From positions 248,001 through 312,000 of the forward strand of contig NZ_JACLAW010000002.1 in the NCBI RefSeq assembly GCF_014230315.1: 64,000 nt of DNA, read 5' to 3'. The position numbers and the translations under genes were made by a program. The notes under the pieces were generated by a model. It had not been told where the DNA came from. It worked only from the letters and a program-made list of their open reading frames with translations, and made no database searches. How positions within the stretch are numbered: the stretch's first letter is position 1; the number at the start of each line of letters is the position of its first letter. The stretch is from Novosphingobium flavum (GTDB taxonomy: Bacteria; Pseudomonadota; Alphaproteobacteria; Sphingomonadales; Sphingomonadaceae). This document shows, one piece after another, positions 41,150 to 51,016 of the stretch.

Positions 41150-42427
41150 TCACTTGCCGATGCAGAAGCGGCCGAACAAGGCATCGAGCATGTCCTCGGT
41201 CGTGGTCCGTCCGAGCAGCGCATCGAAGGCGACCCGGGCGAGGCGCAGGTGCTCGGCGATCAACAGGGGATCGGACAAGGTCACGGCCCCGGAGAGGGCT
41301 TGCTCGGCATCGCGCAGCAGGCGGGCTTGCCGGGCATTGATCGCGGTTTCGCCGGGCCGGGGCAGGGCAGCACGCGCGGTGCCGACGAGGTCTTCGCGCA
41401 GGCCATCGAGCCCTTCGCCCGTTACCGCCGAGAGCCGGTGGCGGGCCTTTGGCGACGGCATGGCGACGGCCCGGTCACACTGCGCGGCAATCAGCCAGGC
41501 ACCCTCGGGACACTCCTCGGCCTCGCCCAGCCACAGCACCTGGTCGGCCCGATCAAGCGCACCGCGCGCGCGTTCGACCCCGATCTGCTCGACCATGTCG
41601 CCGGTCTCCTCACGCAGGCCGGCCGTATCGCAGAACTGGAACGGGACGCCGCCAAGGGCCACGGTCCGGGTCAGGACGTCGCGGGTCGTGCCGGCCATGG
41701 GCGAGGTGATCGCCGCCTCGCTCTCGACCAGCGCATTGAACAGGGTGGACTTGCCCGCATTGGGCGGCCCGGCCAGGACGACCCGAAAGCCTTCGCGCAG
41801 CGTCTCGGCACTGGGGCGCGAGAGCTGACGGGAAATACGGTCGCGCAGCGCCTCAAGGTTCCACGTGAAGCGCGGCGGCAGCATGGCCACATCGTCCTCG
41901 TCCGAAAAATCGAGCACGGCCTCGACCTCGGCCGAGCAGACCAGCAGCTGTTCCCGCCAGGCGGAAATCTCACGCGAGAAGCGCCCCTCGGCCATGGCGA
42001 GGGCCGATTGGCGCTGCAGGTCGGTCTCGGCCTGAAGCAGGTCGGCGAGGCCCTCCGCCTCGGCCAGATCGATCCGACCATTGAGAAAGGCGCGGCGGGT
42101 GAATTCACCCGGCAAGGCCCGGCGCAGGCCCGGGACCTGTTCCAGCACCCGCTCCACCGCCACGACCACGGCCCGACCGCCATGGAGGTGCAGCTCGGCC
42201 GTATCCTCGCCGGTGGCCGTGCTGGGCCCCGGCAGCCACAGGACCAAGGCCCGATCGAGCATCCCGCCCGACCGATCACGCAAGGTGGCGCTGACCGCCC
42301 GCCGCGGCTCGGGCAGGCGCCGCGCCAGAAGGCGCAGTGCCGCGGCGGCCTCGGGCCCGCTGATCCGCACCACGGCAATCGCGGCGGGAGGGCTCCCGCT
42401 CGACAGGGCAAAGATCGTATCAGTCAT
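41150..42427 (-). CDS. mnmE: tRNA uridine-5-carboxymethylaminomethyl(34) synthesis GTPase MnmE
   Basis: 425 aa. The N-terminal folate-binding domain begins [21 protein letters not shown]; the embedded GTPase has [23 protein letters not shown] and DTAGLRE; the C terminus ends FCIGK, with the catalytic cysteine. It is shorter than E. coli MnmE in the G domain. ATG at 42427. A weak parS-like sequence lies within it at 41857-41872 (GGTTCCACGTGAAGCG; two differences from the core). Upstream is DUF6489. Confidence 0.95.
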   Translation of the reverse strand: MTDTIFALSSGSPPAAIAVVRISGPEAAAALRLLARRLPEPRRAVSATLRDRSGGMLDRALVLWLPGPSTATGEDTAELHLHGGRAVVVAVERVLEQVPGLRRALPGEFTRRAFLNGRIDLAEAEGLADLLQAETDLQRQSALAMAEGRFSREISAWREQLLVCSAEVEAVLDFSDEDDVAMLPPRFTWNLEALRDRISRQLSRPSAETLREGFRVVLAGPPNAGKSTLFNALVESEAAITSPMAGTTRDVLTRTVALGGVPFQFCDTAGLREETGDMVEQIGVERARGALDRADQVLWLGEAEECPEGAWLIAAQCDRAVAMPSPKARHRLSAVTGEGLDGLREDLVGTARAALPRPGETAINARQARLLRDAEQALSGAVTLSDPLLIAEHLRLARVAFDALLGRTTTEDMLDALFGRFCIGK

Positions 42428-42464
42428 ATTAGTCCGCAAATCGGCAGGCAGGCGGCAAAGTGTC

Positions 42465-42707
42465 TCAAACGCCCTTCTTCTTGCCCAGCATGGACGCGTC
42501 CATGAACTGCTGGAAGAACTTCATTCCCATCTCGCCCATCGGGGCAAATTGCTTGGTCATGGCGTGAAGCTGCTCGACATTGCCGACCCCCTGCATCGCC
42601 TTGAGCACGGCCTCGACATAGGCCTCGTTCGCCTTGGTGACATCGGGCAGGCCGAGAAAGCGGCGCGCCTCTTCCGGCGTGCATTCGACTTCGACGTTCA
42701 CTTTCAT
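42465..42707 (-). CDS. DUF6489 family small protein
   Basis: 80 aa. Small acidic protein of a sphingomonad-type family of unknown function: MKVNVEVECTPEEARRFLG then LPDVTKANEAYVEAVL and an MGEMGMKFFQQFMD segment. The start ATG at 42707 is taken because the conserved beta strand starts there; a longer frame extends into the dienelactone hydrolase leader. 37 bp upstream of mnmE, same operon. Confidence 0.8.
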   Translation of the reverse strand: MKVNVEVECTPEEARRFLGLPDVTKANEAYVEAVLKAMQGVGNVEQLHAMTKQFAPMGEMGMKFFQQFMDASMLGKKKGV

Positions 42708-42825
42708 AGCCGGACAACCTCCGCTCGGACCACCATACGGCGAAGGCTGGCACACGGGCTTGGCAAAGTCCATCCAAGGGGCCAGAGAAGGCCTCCCGAT
42801 CGCAAGAGCCGCCGAGGAGAGTGTC

Positions 42826-43524
42826 ATGGCTGAAACCGTCCGCATCCCGACCCTGGAAGGCAGCGCGACATTCCCGGCCTACCTCGCCCGGCCGGACGGC
42901 GAGCCGCGCGCGGCGATCATCGTGATCCAGGAAATCTTCGGGGTGAACCCCGGCATCCGCCGCAAGGCCGATCACTGGGCCAGCCTAGGCTACCTCGCGC
43001 TCGCGCCCGAAGTGTTCTGGCGGCAGGACGAGGGGATTGATCTCGACGCGGACGTGCCCGAGCAATTCCAGCAGGCGCTGGCCTATATGAACGGCCATGA
43101 CTTCGCCGCGGGGATCCGCGACGTCGAAGCGGCGATCCACTGGATCCGGCGCGAGGCCGGAGTGGCCAAGGTTGGCCTCGTCGGCTTCTGCATGGGCGGG
43201 ATGATCGCTTACCAGACCGCCACCCGCACTGACATCGACGCCTCAGTCGGCTACTATCCGGTTGGAGTGGCCGGCATGTTGAACGAGAGCCACGCCATCG
43301 CCCGCCCGCTCATGCTGCACATCCCCACCAACGATGGTTTCGTTCCACCCGAGCAGCAGGCCGCCGTGCACGAAGGGCTGGGGCCGAACCGACACGTTAC
43401 CCTGTGGGACTATGTCGGCCTCGACCACGGTTTTGCCGCCGAGATGGGCCTGCGCCGCAATGAGGCTGCGGCGAGGTTGGCGGACGAGCGGACGACAGCG
43501 TTTTTCGCGGAGAACCTCGCCTGA
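42826..43524 (+). CDS. dienelactone hydrolase family protein
   Basis: 232 aa alpha/beta hydrolase. The nucleophile is a cysteine in VGLVGFCMGGMIAY; the other triad members are Asp in HIPTNDGFVPP and His in GLDHGFAAE. N terminus VRIPTLEGSATFPAYLARP is typical. Substrate is unknown; the family includes chloroaromatic-degradation enzymes but most members have other roles. Divergent from DUF6489; followed by repeat copy D. Confidence 0.9.
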   Translation: MAETVRIPTLEGSATFPAYLARPDGEPRAAIIVIQEIFGVNPGIRRKADHWASLGYLALAPEVFWRQDEGIDLDADVPEQFQQALAYMNGHDFAAGIRDVEAAIHWIRREAGVAKVGLVGFCMGGMIAYQTATRTDIDASVGYYPVGVAGMLNESHAIARPLMLHIPTNDGFVPPEQQAAVHEGLGPNRHVTLWDYVGLDHGFAAEMGLRRNEAAARLADERTTAFFAENLA

Positions 43525-43532
43525 GGCGACAT

Positions 43533-43724
43533 GCGCGAAGCGCAGGATATTCTTGAAAAGAAAATTGTCCCGGGGGCCATCGCCCCAGACCCCGTTAATT
43601 GTCCTGCTTTGCCTGACTGGGCGGCGCTGCATGATCGTGCAAGGCCCGACATTGATGGGGTGAGGGGGTATTAAACCCTGCATAAATCCTTGTTCTTTCA
43701 GAAATTCTGAAGCCGATTCGCGGA
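43533..43724 (-). repeat. mosaic intergenic repeat, copy D
   Basis: Between the convergent dienelactone hydrolase and rho genes. Left part has GCGCGAAGCGC and CGGGGGCCATCGCCCCAGACCCC, right part GGGTATTAAACCCTGCATAAATCC (hairpin partly decayed), TTGTTCTTTCAGAAATTCTG, and CCGATTCGCGG at the end. Minus orientation. The inverted ends correspond to those of copy A. Confidence 0.75.
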
Positions 43725-43727
43725 ACG

Positions 43728-43757
43728 AAAAAGGGCCCGGACTTGCGGTCCGGGCCC
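43728..43757 (-). terminator. intrinsic terminator of rho
   Basis: Perfect 10 bp stem GGGCCCGGAC/GTCCGGGCCC, 5-base loop, and A5 on the left, which is a U5 run in the minus-strand transcript. 31 bases after the rho stop. Confidence 0.9.
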
Positions 43758-43788
43758 CTCTTGTCAGGCTGCTGCGCGGCTTGAACCC

Positions 43789-45045
<1,257 letters not shown>

Positions 45046-45180
45046 CTGTGCTTTTCCGGTAGTTCGGGTCGGATGGCCGGCTGGTCGAGGGGCTTGGAGA
45101 AAGCAGACCCGGGCGGCGCGCGAAAGGCACCGACCCATGCCGGGAGACGGGACGTGAAATAGGGCCGTGAAGGGCCGAGG

Positions 45181-45570
45181 TCAACCGGGACGCGTTGCCG
45201 GATTGAGCGGCACGGCGGACTTCATCCGCTCGCCCAGATCCTTGAGCATGGCCCCGCGTTCCTCGGCCTCGCCCCCGCAGCGGCGCAGGTCGACCGGGAG
45301 CTGGCGATCATAGCCCGGGGCGCTCAACAGCGCGGTCAGGATCGCGGCATAGTCAAGGCCGGGATAGCGGGCATCAACCTTGCCGAGATAGTACATGAAG
45401 ATCGCGGTAAGGCCCGACACCACCTCGGGATCGGCCTTGTTCTCATCCAGCGTGCCGATCATCGCGGCAACCGCCGCCACGCAGCGCAGGTCGGCATCGT
45501 CCACCGGTTTCGGCGCGGCGACGGCCATGGCCAAAACGCTTGCCAGGGCAGGGACCAGAACCGCGGCCAT
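45181..45570 (-). CDS. exported protein of unknown function
   Basis: 129 aa. A signal peptide at the N terminus (MAAVLVPALASVLAMAVAA), mature part with two cysteines (LRCVAA, RRCGG), a helical region LTAIFMYYLGKVDARYP, and LKDLGERMKSA near the end. Unknown family. Its start lies directly after the hemJ stop (adjacent bases), so both are co-transcribed. Seems restricted to related genera judging from the lack of any known motif. Confidence 0.7.
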   Translation of the reverse strand: MAAVLVPALASVLAMAVAAPKPVDDADLRCVAAVAAMIGTLDENKADPEVVSGLTAIFMYYLGKVDARYPGLDYAAILTALLSAPGYDRQLPVDLRRCGGEAEERGAMLKDLGERMKSAVPLNPATRPG

Positions 45571-46014
45571 TCAGAACGGCCGCACCACCACCAGCACGAC
45601 GATTATCGCCGCCGCGATCCCCGGCACTTCATTGAGCATCCTGAGCTGCTTACCGCCCAGCCGCCGTTCGCCTCGCGCCAGGGCTTGGGCATAGCGCGCC
45701 AGCCAGACATGATAGGCGGTCAGCGCCAGCACGACCGCCAGCTTGAGATGGAACCAGCCCTGGGCGAAGGCCCCCGTGGTCATGGCCAGGGCAAGGCCCA
45801 GCACCCAGACCACCGCGAGTGAAGGCCACATGATGATCCCGAGCAGCTTGCGCTCACGATCGATCCACAGCGCGTTTTCCGGCGAGCCGGGCAGGGCTTC
45901 CTGATGATAGACGAAATAGCGCGGCAGCATGAACAGCCCCGCCATCCAGAAGATCACGAAGATGATGTGGCCCGCCTTGAGCCAGAGATAGGTCATCGCA
46001 AGAACCTGCTGCAT
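45571..46014 (-). CDS. hemJ: protoporphyrinogen IX oxidase HemJ
   Basis: 147 aa membrane protein with four hydrophobic segments. The family signature is at the N terminus: LKAGHIIFVIFWMAGLFMLPRYFVYH; a second histidine and a lysine are in WFHLKLAVVLALTAYHVW. HemJ oxidises protoporphyrinogen IX to protoporphyrin IX in most alphaproteobacteria lacking HemG/HemY. It lies between hemE and rho, which fits a heme cluster beside the origin. The decayed repeat copy F is upstream. Confidence 0.9.
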   Translation of the reverse strand: MQQVLAMTYLWLKAGHIIFVIFWMAGLFMLPRYFVYHQEALPGSPENALWIDRERKLLGIIMWPSLAVVWVLGLALAMTTGAFAQGWFHLKLAVVLALTAYHVWLARYAQALARGERRLGGKQLRMLNEVPGIAAAIIVVLVVVRPF

Positions 46015-46107
46015 GAAGACACGTTAGCGCAGCGCGGCGCCGGTGGGAACGTGCCGGTTCATGCAGCGGCGAAAGCCCGGCGGCAAGCGGACTCCGCTGC
46101 CAATCTT

Positions 46108-46211
46108 GAGCGAAGCGCGGGAAAGAGAGCTGAGGAACAAGGAAATGTTCCTGGGGAAATGGCCCCGCGCAAACTACTGCCTGCTCCTGGAACGTCCAAT
46201 CCGCTTCGCGG
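46108..46211. repeat. mosaic intergenic repeat, decayed copy F
   Basis: A 104 bp shortened relative: GAGCGAAGCGCG at the left, GAGGAACAAGG, CCTGGGGAAATGGCCCCG (remnant of the CTGGGGCC/GGCCCCAG hairpin), TCCTGGAACGTCC and CCGCTTCGCGG on the right. The TGCAGGGG hairpin is gone. It lies between the small unknown gene at 46234 and hemJ. Confidence 0.55.
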
Positions 46212-46233
46212 AGAAAACCAGGAAGCGGATTTC

Positions 46234-46458
46234 CTACCAGCGGCTGGGCGGGACGTAGAACGGCAGGCGCTTGACCTTGCCCAGCAGCAGCTTGGCCTTG
46301 AATTCGGAGCGCATCTGCTCGGCGCCTTCGCTGGTCAGGCAGACGAGGTGAGTGCCACCCGAGGGCAGGGGCTCGATCGCGCTGATGACGACTCCGGCCT
46401 TCTGGCACCGGCTGGTTACTTCGCCCTCGGGCAGGGCGATATTCATGGCGCGGCTCAT
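46234..46458 (-). CDS. small protein of unknown function
   Basis: 74 aa. The ATG at 46458 (MSRAMNIALPEGEVTSRC) is followed by GVVISAIEPLPSGGTHLVCLTSEGAEQMR, and a basic C-terminal half (KAKLLLGKVKRLPFYVPP). No signal peptide or membrane segment. A longer frame reaches 46524 but its first 22 residues look unconserved. It may be a cytoplasmic or nucleic-acid-binding protein; no function can be assigned. Confidence 0.6.
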   Translation of the reverse strand: MSRAMNIALPEGEVTSRCQKAGVVISAIEPLPSGGTHLVCLTSEGAEQMRSEFKAKLLLGKVKRLPFYVPPSRW

Positions 46459-46652
46459 GCAGCCACCCCGAACGCGGGAGGAGCGGTGGACGGAAAAGAG
46501 GGGACGGACATGGCCTTGCTCCACTATCGCGGGAGCACGCTAGGTCTCTCAGTCACCGGATGCGACAGACGGCACGGCAATGGCCCGCCCTTACGCCCTC
46601 GGCAGGGGGATGGCAAAGGAAACCGGCGGGGGATTCGGGCCGAAAGCCGCTA

Positions 46653-47684
46653 TCAGGCCTGCCGCTCCCAGCCGCGCACGACCTTGAGCAGGCGTTCGAC
46701 GTGTTCGATCGGAGTGAACTGGCCGATCCCGTGGCCGAGGTTGAACACGTGGGGGCGCCCGGCGAAAGCGTCGAGCACGCGCACGGCCTGGCGCTCCATC
46801 TCGTCGGTCCCGGCGAGGATCAGCAGCGGATCGAGGTTGCCCTGGACCGGCAGGTTTTCCGGCAAGGTCCGCGCGGCCCACACGGGGTCAATCGTCTCGT
46901 CGAGGCCGAGCGCGTCAACCCCGGTTTCGCGGGCATAGGCGGGGAGCTTTTCGCCGGCGCCCTTGGGAAAGCCGATGATCGGCAGGCCGGGACAGCGCGC
47001 ACGCAGCTGCCGCACGATCTCGGCATTGGGGGCGATCACCCAGCGCTCGAACTCGGCCGGGGCAAGGCTGCCGGCCCAGGAATCAAACAGCTGGACCGCC
47101 TCGGCCCCGGCCTTCGCCTGTCCCTCGAGATAGTCGACCGTCGTGGCCACGATCGCGTCAATGATCTGCTGGAAGGCGCCGGGATCGCGATAGGCATAGG
47201 CCCGGGTCTCGTGCTGGTCTCGGCTGCCCTCGCCGGCGACCATGTAGGTGGCGATGGTCCAGGGGCTGCCGGCAAAGCCCAGCAGGGTCTGCTCAGGGGC
47301 CAGAGCGGCGCGGACCAGCTCCACGGTCCGGTAGATCGGCTCGAGGCGCTCAGGGGCCTGTTCCAGCCCGCTCAGCGCGGCATCGGCGAGGCGGGGCGAC
47401 ATGCGCGGGCCTTCGCCGGCGAGGAATTCCAGATTCTGGCCCATCGCATAGGGCACGATCAGGATGTCGGAAAACAGGATGGCTCCGTCGAATCCGAACC
47501 GGCGCAGCGGCTGGAGCGTGATCTCGGCCGCGGCTTCCGGATCATAGACCAGCGCGAGGAATCCGCCCTTTTTCGCCCGCAGTTCGCGATACTCCGGGAG
47601 ATAGCGCCCCGCCTGCCGCATGAGCCAGACCGGCCGCTGCCGAGCATTGGTTCCGCGCAGGGTGTCGAGAAGCAGGCCAGGCAT
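46653..47684 (-). CDS. hemE: uroporphyrinogen decarboxylase
   Basis: 343 aa. It removes four carboxyl groups from uroporphyrinogen III in heme synthesis. Signature regions: RPVWLMRQAGRYLPEYRE, FSDILIVPYAMGQ, GFAGSPWTIATYMVAG and NLGHGIGQFTPIEHVERL. The longest frame begins with a TTG at 47708, but the ATG at 47684 (MPGLLLDTLRG) gives the usual N terminus. The gene is transcribed away from the origin gap, as in Caulobacter, where hemE flanks the origin. Confidence 0.95.
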   Translation of the reverse strand: MPGLLLDTLRGTNARQRPVWLMRQAGRYLPEYRELRAKKGGFLALVYDPEAAAEITLQPLRRFGFDGAILFSDILIVPYAMGQNLEFLAGEGPRMSPRLADAALSGLEQAPERLEPIYRTVELVRAALAPEQTLLGFAGSPWTIATYMVAGEGSRDQHETRAYAYRDPGAFQQIIDAIVATTVDYLEGQAKAGAEAVQLFDSWAGSLAPAEFERWVIAPNAEIVRQLRARCPGLPIIGFPKGAGEKLPAYARETGVDALGLDETIDPVWAARTLPENLPVQGNLDPLLILAGTDEMERQAVRVLDAFAGRPHVFNLGHGIGQFTPIEHVERLLKVVRGWERQA

Positions 47685-48030
47685 CGATTTGGGTCCAATC
47701 CAAAACAAATAGAGTCTTTAAATTAGGATTCTGAGAGCTGTTGGCCCTGTGGAAACCGGGGATTGCGCGCCCTTGCCTGAATTGTCCCGACCTGAACAGG
47801 GGGAGCGTGGGTTGCGAATCCCGAAGCCGTCTGAGTCAACGACGAGTTATCCCGGTTGTCCCCAGCCTGTGGGAAGCCCTATCCACATGTCCACAAGTGC
47901 CGGGGTGAACGGCCGGAATCGATGATGGAATCAAGCCCCGAAGTTGTCAGCGGCGCTCTCCCGTGGTTTATGCCCGCCCATATCCACAGGGCCTCTCACC
48001 GGGCCTCTCCACAGCCAGCCAAGGACGGAC
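47685..48030. other. oriC: predicted chromosomal replication origin (oriC)
   Basis: A 346 bp gap flanked by hemE and ppsR (DUF299), the conserved setting of the Caulobacter-type origin. It holds an AT-rich stretch (47701-47730, 23 of 30 bases A/T), a candidate unwinding region; sites with a TCCACA core like DnaA boxes at 47879-47887 (CTATCCACA, 1 difference), 47980-47988 (ATATCCACA, 1 difference), 47887-47895 and 48005-48013 (2 differences), and an inverted weaker one at 47748-47756; and six GANTC sites at 47712, 47727, 47816, 47833, 47916 and 47928. No CtrA full site was seen. Short reading frames here are not coding. Confidence 0.85.
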
Positions 48031-48876
48031 ATGACGCGGCTTCATCTCCATCTTCTGTCGGATTCCACCGGCGAAACGCTGGAGATGATCGCCAAGGCCG
48101 CGCTCGCCCAGTTCGACGATGCCGACGTGATCCGGCACTTCTGGCCGATGGTCCGCTCGCAGCAGCATCTTGACCGGATCCTTGGCGAAATCGCGGCCAA
48201 TCCCGGCCTTGTCCTGTTTACCCTCGTCAATGCAGAGACAAGGCACCGGCTGGAAGACCGCTGCCGCGCGCTCGGCCTGCCGAGCGTGCCCGCGCTCGAC
48301 GCGGTGACCGCGGTGCTGGAAGACATGCTGGGCGTTCAGGCCAAGGCCCGGCCCGGGCGCCAGCACATGCTCGACGACGCCTATTTCGCGCGGGTCGACG
48401 CGATCCAGTTCACCATCGCGCACGATGACGGCGTGGCCTGGGAGGACTGGGAGCAGGCCGACATCCTGCTGGCGGGCGTGTCGCGTTCGTCCAAGACGCC
48501 GACTTCGATCTATCTCGCCAATCGCGGCTACAAGGTCGCCAATATCCCGATCGTGGTGGAAAGCCCGCCGCCGACCGTGCTCTATTCGCTGCGCCGCCCG
48601 CTGGTGGTGGGCCTGACGACCGCGCCGGAGCGGTTGGTGCAGGTGCGGCGCAACCGGCTGCTTTCGCTCAACCAGTCTCCCGTCACCGACTATGTCGATA
48701 CCGAGCGGGTGGCCAAGGAAGTGCAGTTCGCCCGGCGCCTGTTCGCCGACAACGGCTGGCCGGTGATCGACGTCACCCGCCGCTCGATCGAGGAAACCGC
48801 CGCGGCGGTGATCAAGCTCTACCACGAATACCGCGCCAGCGGCGAAGGCCCCGGGTCTGGCGCGAAACCGATCTGA
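48031..48876 (+). CDS. ppsR: pyruvate,phosphate dikinase/PEP synthase regulatory protein (DUF299)
   Basis: 281 aa bifunctional kinase/pyrophosphorylase that switches PEP synthase or pyruvate dikinase off and on by ADP-dependent phosphorylation. N terminus LHLHLLSDSTGETLE; P-loop-like GVSRSSKTPTSIYLANRGYKVANIP; SLNQSPVTDYVD further on. The ATG at 48031 has AAGGACGGAC upstream. First gene to the right of the origin, reading away from it. Confidence 0.92.
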   Translation: MTRLHLHLLSDSTGETLEMIAKAALAQFDDADVIRHFWPMVRSQQHLDRILGEIAANPGLVLFTLVNAETRHRLEDRCRALGLPSVPALDAVTAVLEDMLGVQAKARPGRQHMLDDAYFARVDAIQFTIAHDDGVAWEDWEQADILLAGVSRSSKTPTSIYLANRGYKVANIPIVVESPPPTVLYSLRRPLVVGLTTAPERLVQVRRNRLLSLNQSPVTDYVDTERVAKEVQFARRLFADNGWPVIDVTRRSIEETAAAVIKLYHEYRASGEGPGSGAKPI

Positions 48877-48891
48877 AGGCAGGAAAAACGC

Positions 48892-49473
48892 ATGCTCATT
48901 CTCGCTTCGCAAAGCGCCTCGCGCCGCGCCATGCTGGAAGGCGCCGGGGTGCCGTTCATGGCGCTGCCCGCGCGGGTGGACGAGCGCGCGCTCGAAGCCC
49001 GGCTCGGCGGGGCCGCGCCCGAAGCGGTGGCGCTGGCCCTTGCCGGGGCCAAGGCGCTGGCCGTGTCCGAGCTTCATCCCGAGCGGCTGGTGCTCGGCTC
49101 GGACAGCCTAGTGGTCTGCGATGGCCGGCGGTTCGACAAGCCCGAGAGCCGCGAGGCGGCGGCCGGGCACCTGCGCTTCTTTTCGGGCAAGACCATGGAA
49201 CTGCACAGCGCCGCGGCGCTGGCGCGGGGCGGCAAGGTGGTATGGCAGGCGGCGCAGGTGGCGCGGCTGGCCGTGCGGCCCCTTGCCGAACCTTTCATCG
49301 CCGAATACCTCGCCCACGAATGGCCCGAAGTGGCCGGATGTGTCGGTGTTTTCCGGATCGAGGGGCGAGGGGTGCAATTGTTCGAGCGCATCGAGGGCGA
49401 TCATTTCACCGTGCTGGGCATGCCGCTGCTGGCCGTGCTGGGCGCGCTGCGCGAGCAGGGGGAGATGGCCTGA
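48892..49473 (+). CDS. maf: Maf family nucleoside triphosphate pyrophosphatase
   Basis: 193 aa house-cleaning enzyme hydrolysing non-canonical or modified nucleotides. Motifs [18 protein letters not shown] at the start, [13 protein letters not shown] and a following [34 protein letters not shown] near the end. Starts 16 bp after ppsR and ends overlapping aroE by one base, so an operon. Confidence 0.93.
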   Translation: MLILASQSASRRAMLEGAGVPFMALPARVDERALEARLGGAAPEAVALALAGAKALAVSELHPERLVLGSDSLVVCDGRRFDKPESREAAAGHLRFFSGKTMELHSAAALARGGKVVWQAAQVARLAVRPLAEPFIAEYLAHEWPEVAGCVGVFRIEGRGVQLFERIEGDHFTVLGMPLLAVLGALREQGEMA

Positions 49474-50345
49474 TGGGCCAAACCCGTGCAAACCTGCCTT
49501 ACGCTGAAGTGATCGGCGATCCCATCGCCCAGTCGAAAAGTCCGGCGATTCACCGGTTCTGGCTGGCCGAACTGGGGCTGGAGGGCGACTATCGCCACTG
49601 CCATGTCAAGGCCGAGGGGCTGGCCGACTATATCGCCGCGCGGCGCAGCGATCCCGACTGGCGCGGTTGCAATGTTACCATGCCGCACAAGCAGGCGGTG
49701 ATGGCGCTGCTCGACCGGATCGACCCGCTCGCCGCGCAGGTCGGCGCGGTGAATACGGTCGTGCCCGAAGGCGGCCAGCTGGTCGGCTACAACACCGACG
49801 TGCCCGGCTTCCTCGAACCGCTCCAGCCGCTGCTCGGGCGCAATCACCTGTTCCGCATGGCGCGGGTGATCGGCACGGGCGGGGCGGCGCGGGCGGTGAT
49901 CGTGGGCCTGGCGCAGAACGGCTTCGTCATCGTGCTCGCCGGGCGCAACCCGGATAAGGCACGGGCCCTGCTCGATGAACTCGACCCCAAAGGCGAGCAT
50001 CACGCGGCTCCCATTGCCCATTTCGCCGAGCCGACCGATTTCGCCTTCGACGACCGCGACGGCCTGCTCGACCTTGTGGTCAATGCCAGCCTGCTTGGCA
50101 TGACCGGCCAGCCGCCGCTGCCGTTCGACTGGACCCATGCCCCGCCAGGCAGCGTGGCTTACGATATCGTGACCAGCCCGCTCGATACCGATTTCCTCAA
50201 GGCCGCGCGCGCCGCCGGGCATGAGACGGTCGACGGCCTCGCCATGCTGATCGGGCAGGCCGACCATGCCTTTGCCCGCTTCTTCGGCCAGCGCCCCCCG
50301 CGTGGCCGTGACGCCGAGTTGCGGCGGATCATCACCGGTGGCTGA
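49473..50345 (+). CDS. aroE: shikimate dehydrogenase
   Basis: 290 aa. Reduces 3-dehydroshikimate with NADPH. Motifs VIGDPIAQSKSPAIHRFW, GCNVTMPHKQAVM with catalytic lysine, VGAVNTVV, GYNTDVPGFL and VIGTGGAARAVIVGL. Start ATG at 49473 in the TGATG overlap with maf. It overlaps coaE by 8 bp. Confidence 0.95.
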   Translation: MGQTRANLPYAEVIGDPIAQSKSPAIHRFWLAELGLEGDYRHCHVKAEGLADYIAARRSDPDWRGCNVTMPHKQAVMALLDRIDPLAAQVGAVNTVVPEGGQLVGYNTDVPGFLEPLQPLLGRNHLFRMARVIGTGGAARAVIVGLAQNGFVIVLAGRNPDKARALLDELDPKGEHHAAPIAHFAEPTDFAFDDRDGLLDLVVNASLLGMTGQPPLPFDWTHAPPGSVAYDIVTSPLDTDFLKAARAAGHETVDGLAMLIGQADHAFARFFGQRPPRGRDAELRRIITGG

Positions 50346-50973
50346 ACCCGGCCCCGCGCCGGCTCTTTCGCGCGGCAGGCCCTATATCCTCGGGCTGACC
50401 GGCTCGATCGGCATGGGCAAGTCAGCCGTGGCGGCGATGTTCGCCGGGCTGGGCGTGCCGGTGTTCGATGCCGATGCCGCGGTCCATGCGCTGCAAGGTC
50501 CGGGCGGGGCGCTGCTGGGCGCGATCGAGGCGGAATTTCCGGGTACGACCGGGCCCGAGGGAGTCGCCCGCGCCCGGCTCGGCGCTGAAGTTTTCGGCAA
50601 GCCGGAGCGACTCGCGCGACTCGAATCAATCGTTCATCCCGCCGTTGCCGCAATGCGCGAAGCCTTCCTGGCCGACCATTCGGGTGCGCCGCTGGTGGTT
50701 TTCGACATTCCGCTGCTTTTCGAGAAGGGCGGCTGGGCCAGGGTCGATGCCGTCTTGGTGGTCTCGGCCAGCCCCGAAGTTCAGCGGACGCGGGTCCTTG
50801 CCCGGCCCGGCATGAGCCCGGAAAAGTTCGAGAAAATCCTGAAACTTCAAGTGCCAGACGCGGAAAAGCGGGCCCGGGCCGACCATGTGATCGACACCGG
50901 AACCTCGCTGGCCGAGACCCGTCATGCGGTGGCCGCACTCGTTGACCGTCTTTCCTCCCTCGGCCCGGCGTAA
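50338..50973 (+). CDS. coaE: dephospho-CoA kinase
   Basis: 211 aa. Phosphorylates dephospho-CoA in the last step of coenzyme A synthesis. P-loop GLTGSIGMGKSAVA near residues 18-31, then VPVFDADAAVH and LVVFDIPLLFE. The start is a GTG at 50338, overlapping the end of aroE by 8 bp; the longer frame upstream is out of the real aroE frame. Followed after 43 bp by dnaQ. Confidence 0.93.
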   Translation: MAEPGPAPALSRGRPYILGLTGSIGMGKSAVAAMFAGLGVPVFDADAAVHALQGPGGALLGAIEAEFPGTTGPEGVARARLGAEVFGKPERLARLESIVHPAVAAMREAFLADHSGAPLVVFDIPLLFEKGGWARVDAVLVVSASPEVQRTRVLARPGMSPEKFEKILKLQVPDAEKRARADHVIDTGTSLAETRHAVAALVDRLSSLGPA

Positions 50974-51016
50974 TCCCACTTGCGCAGGCGGCTTCGCAGT
51001 CCGATATGTTGGTCAA

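Noticed and set aside
47856..48173. 105-codon frame across the origin gap into ppsR
   Set aside because: It covers the DnaA-box-like region and overlaps ppsR in another frame; no family match or ribosome site.
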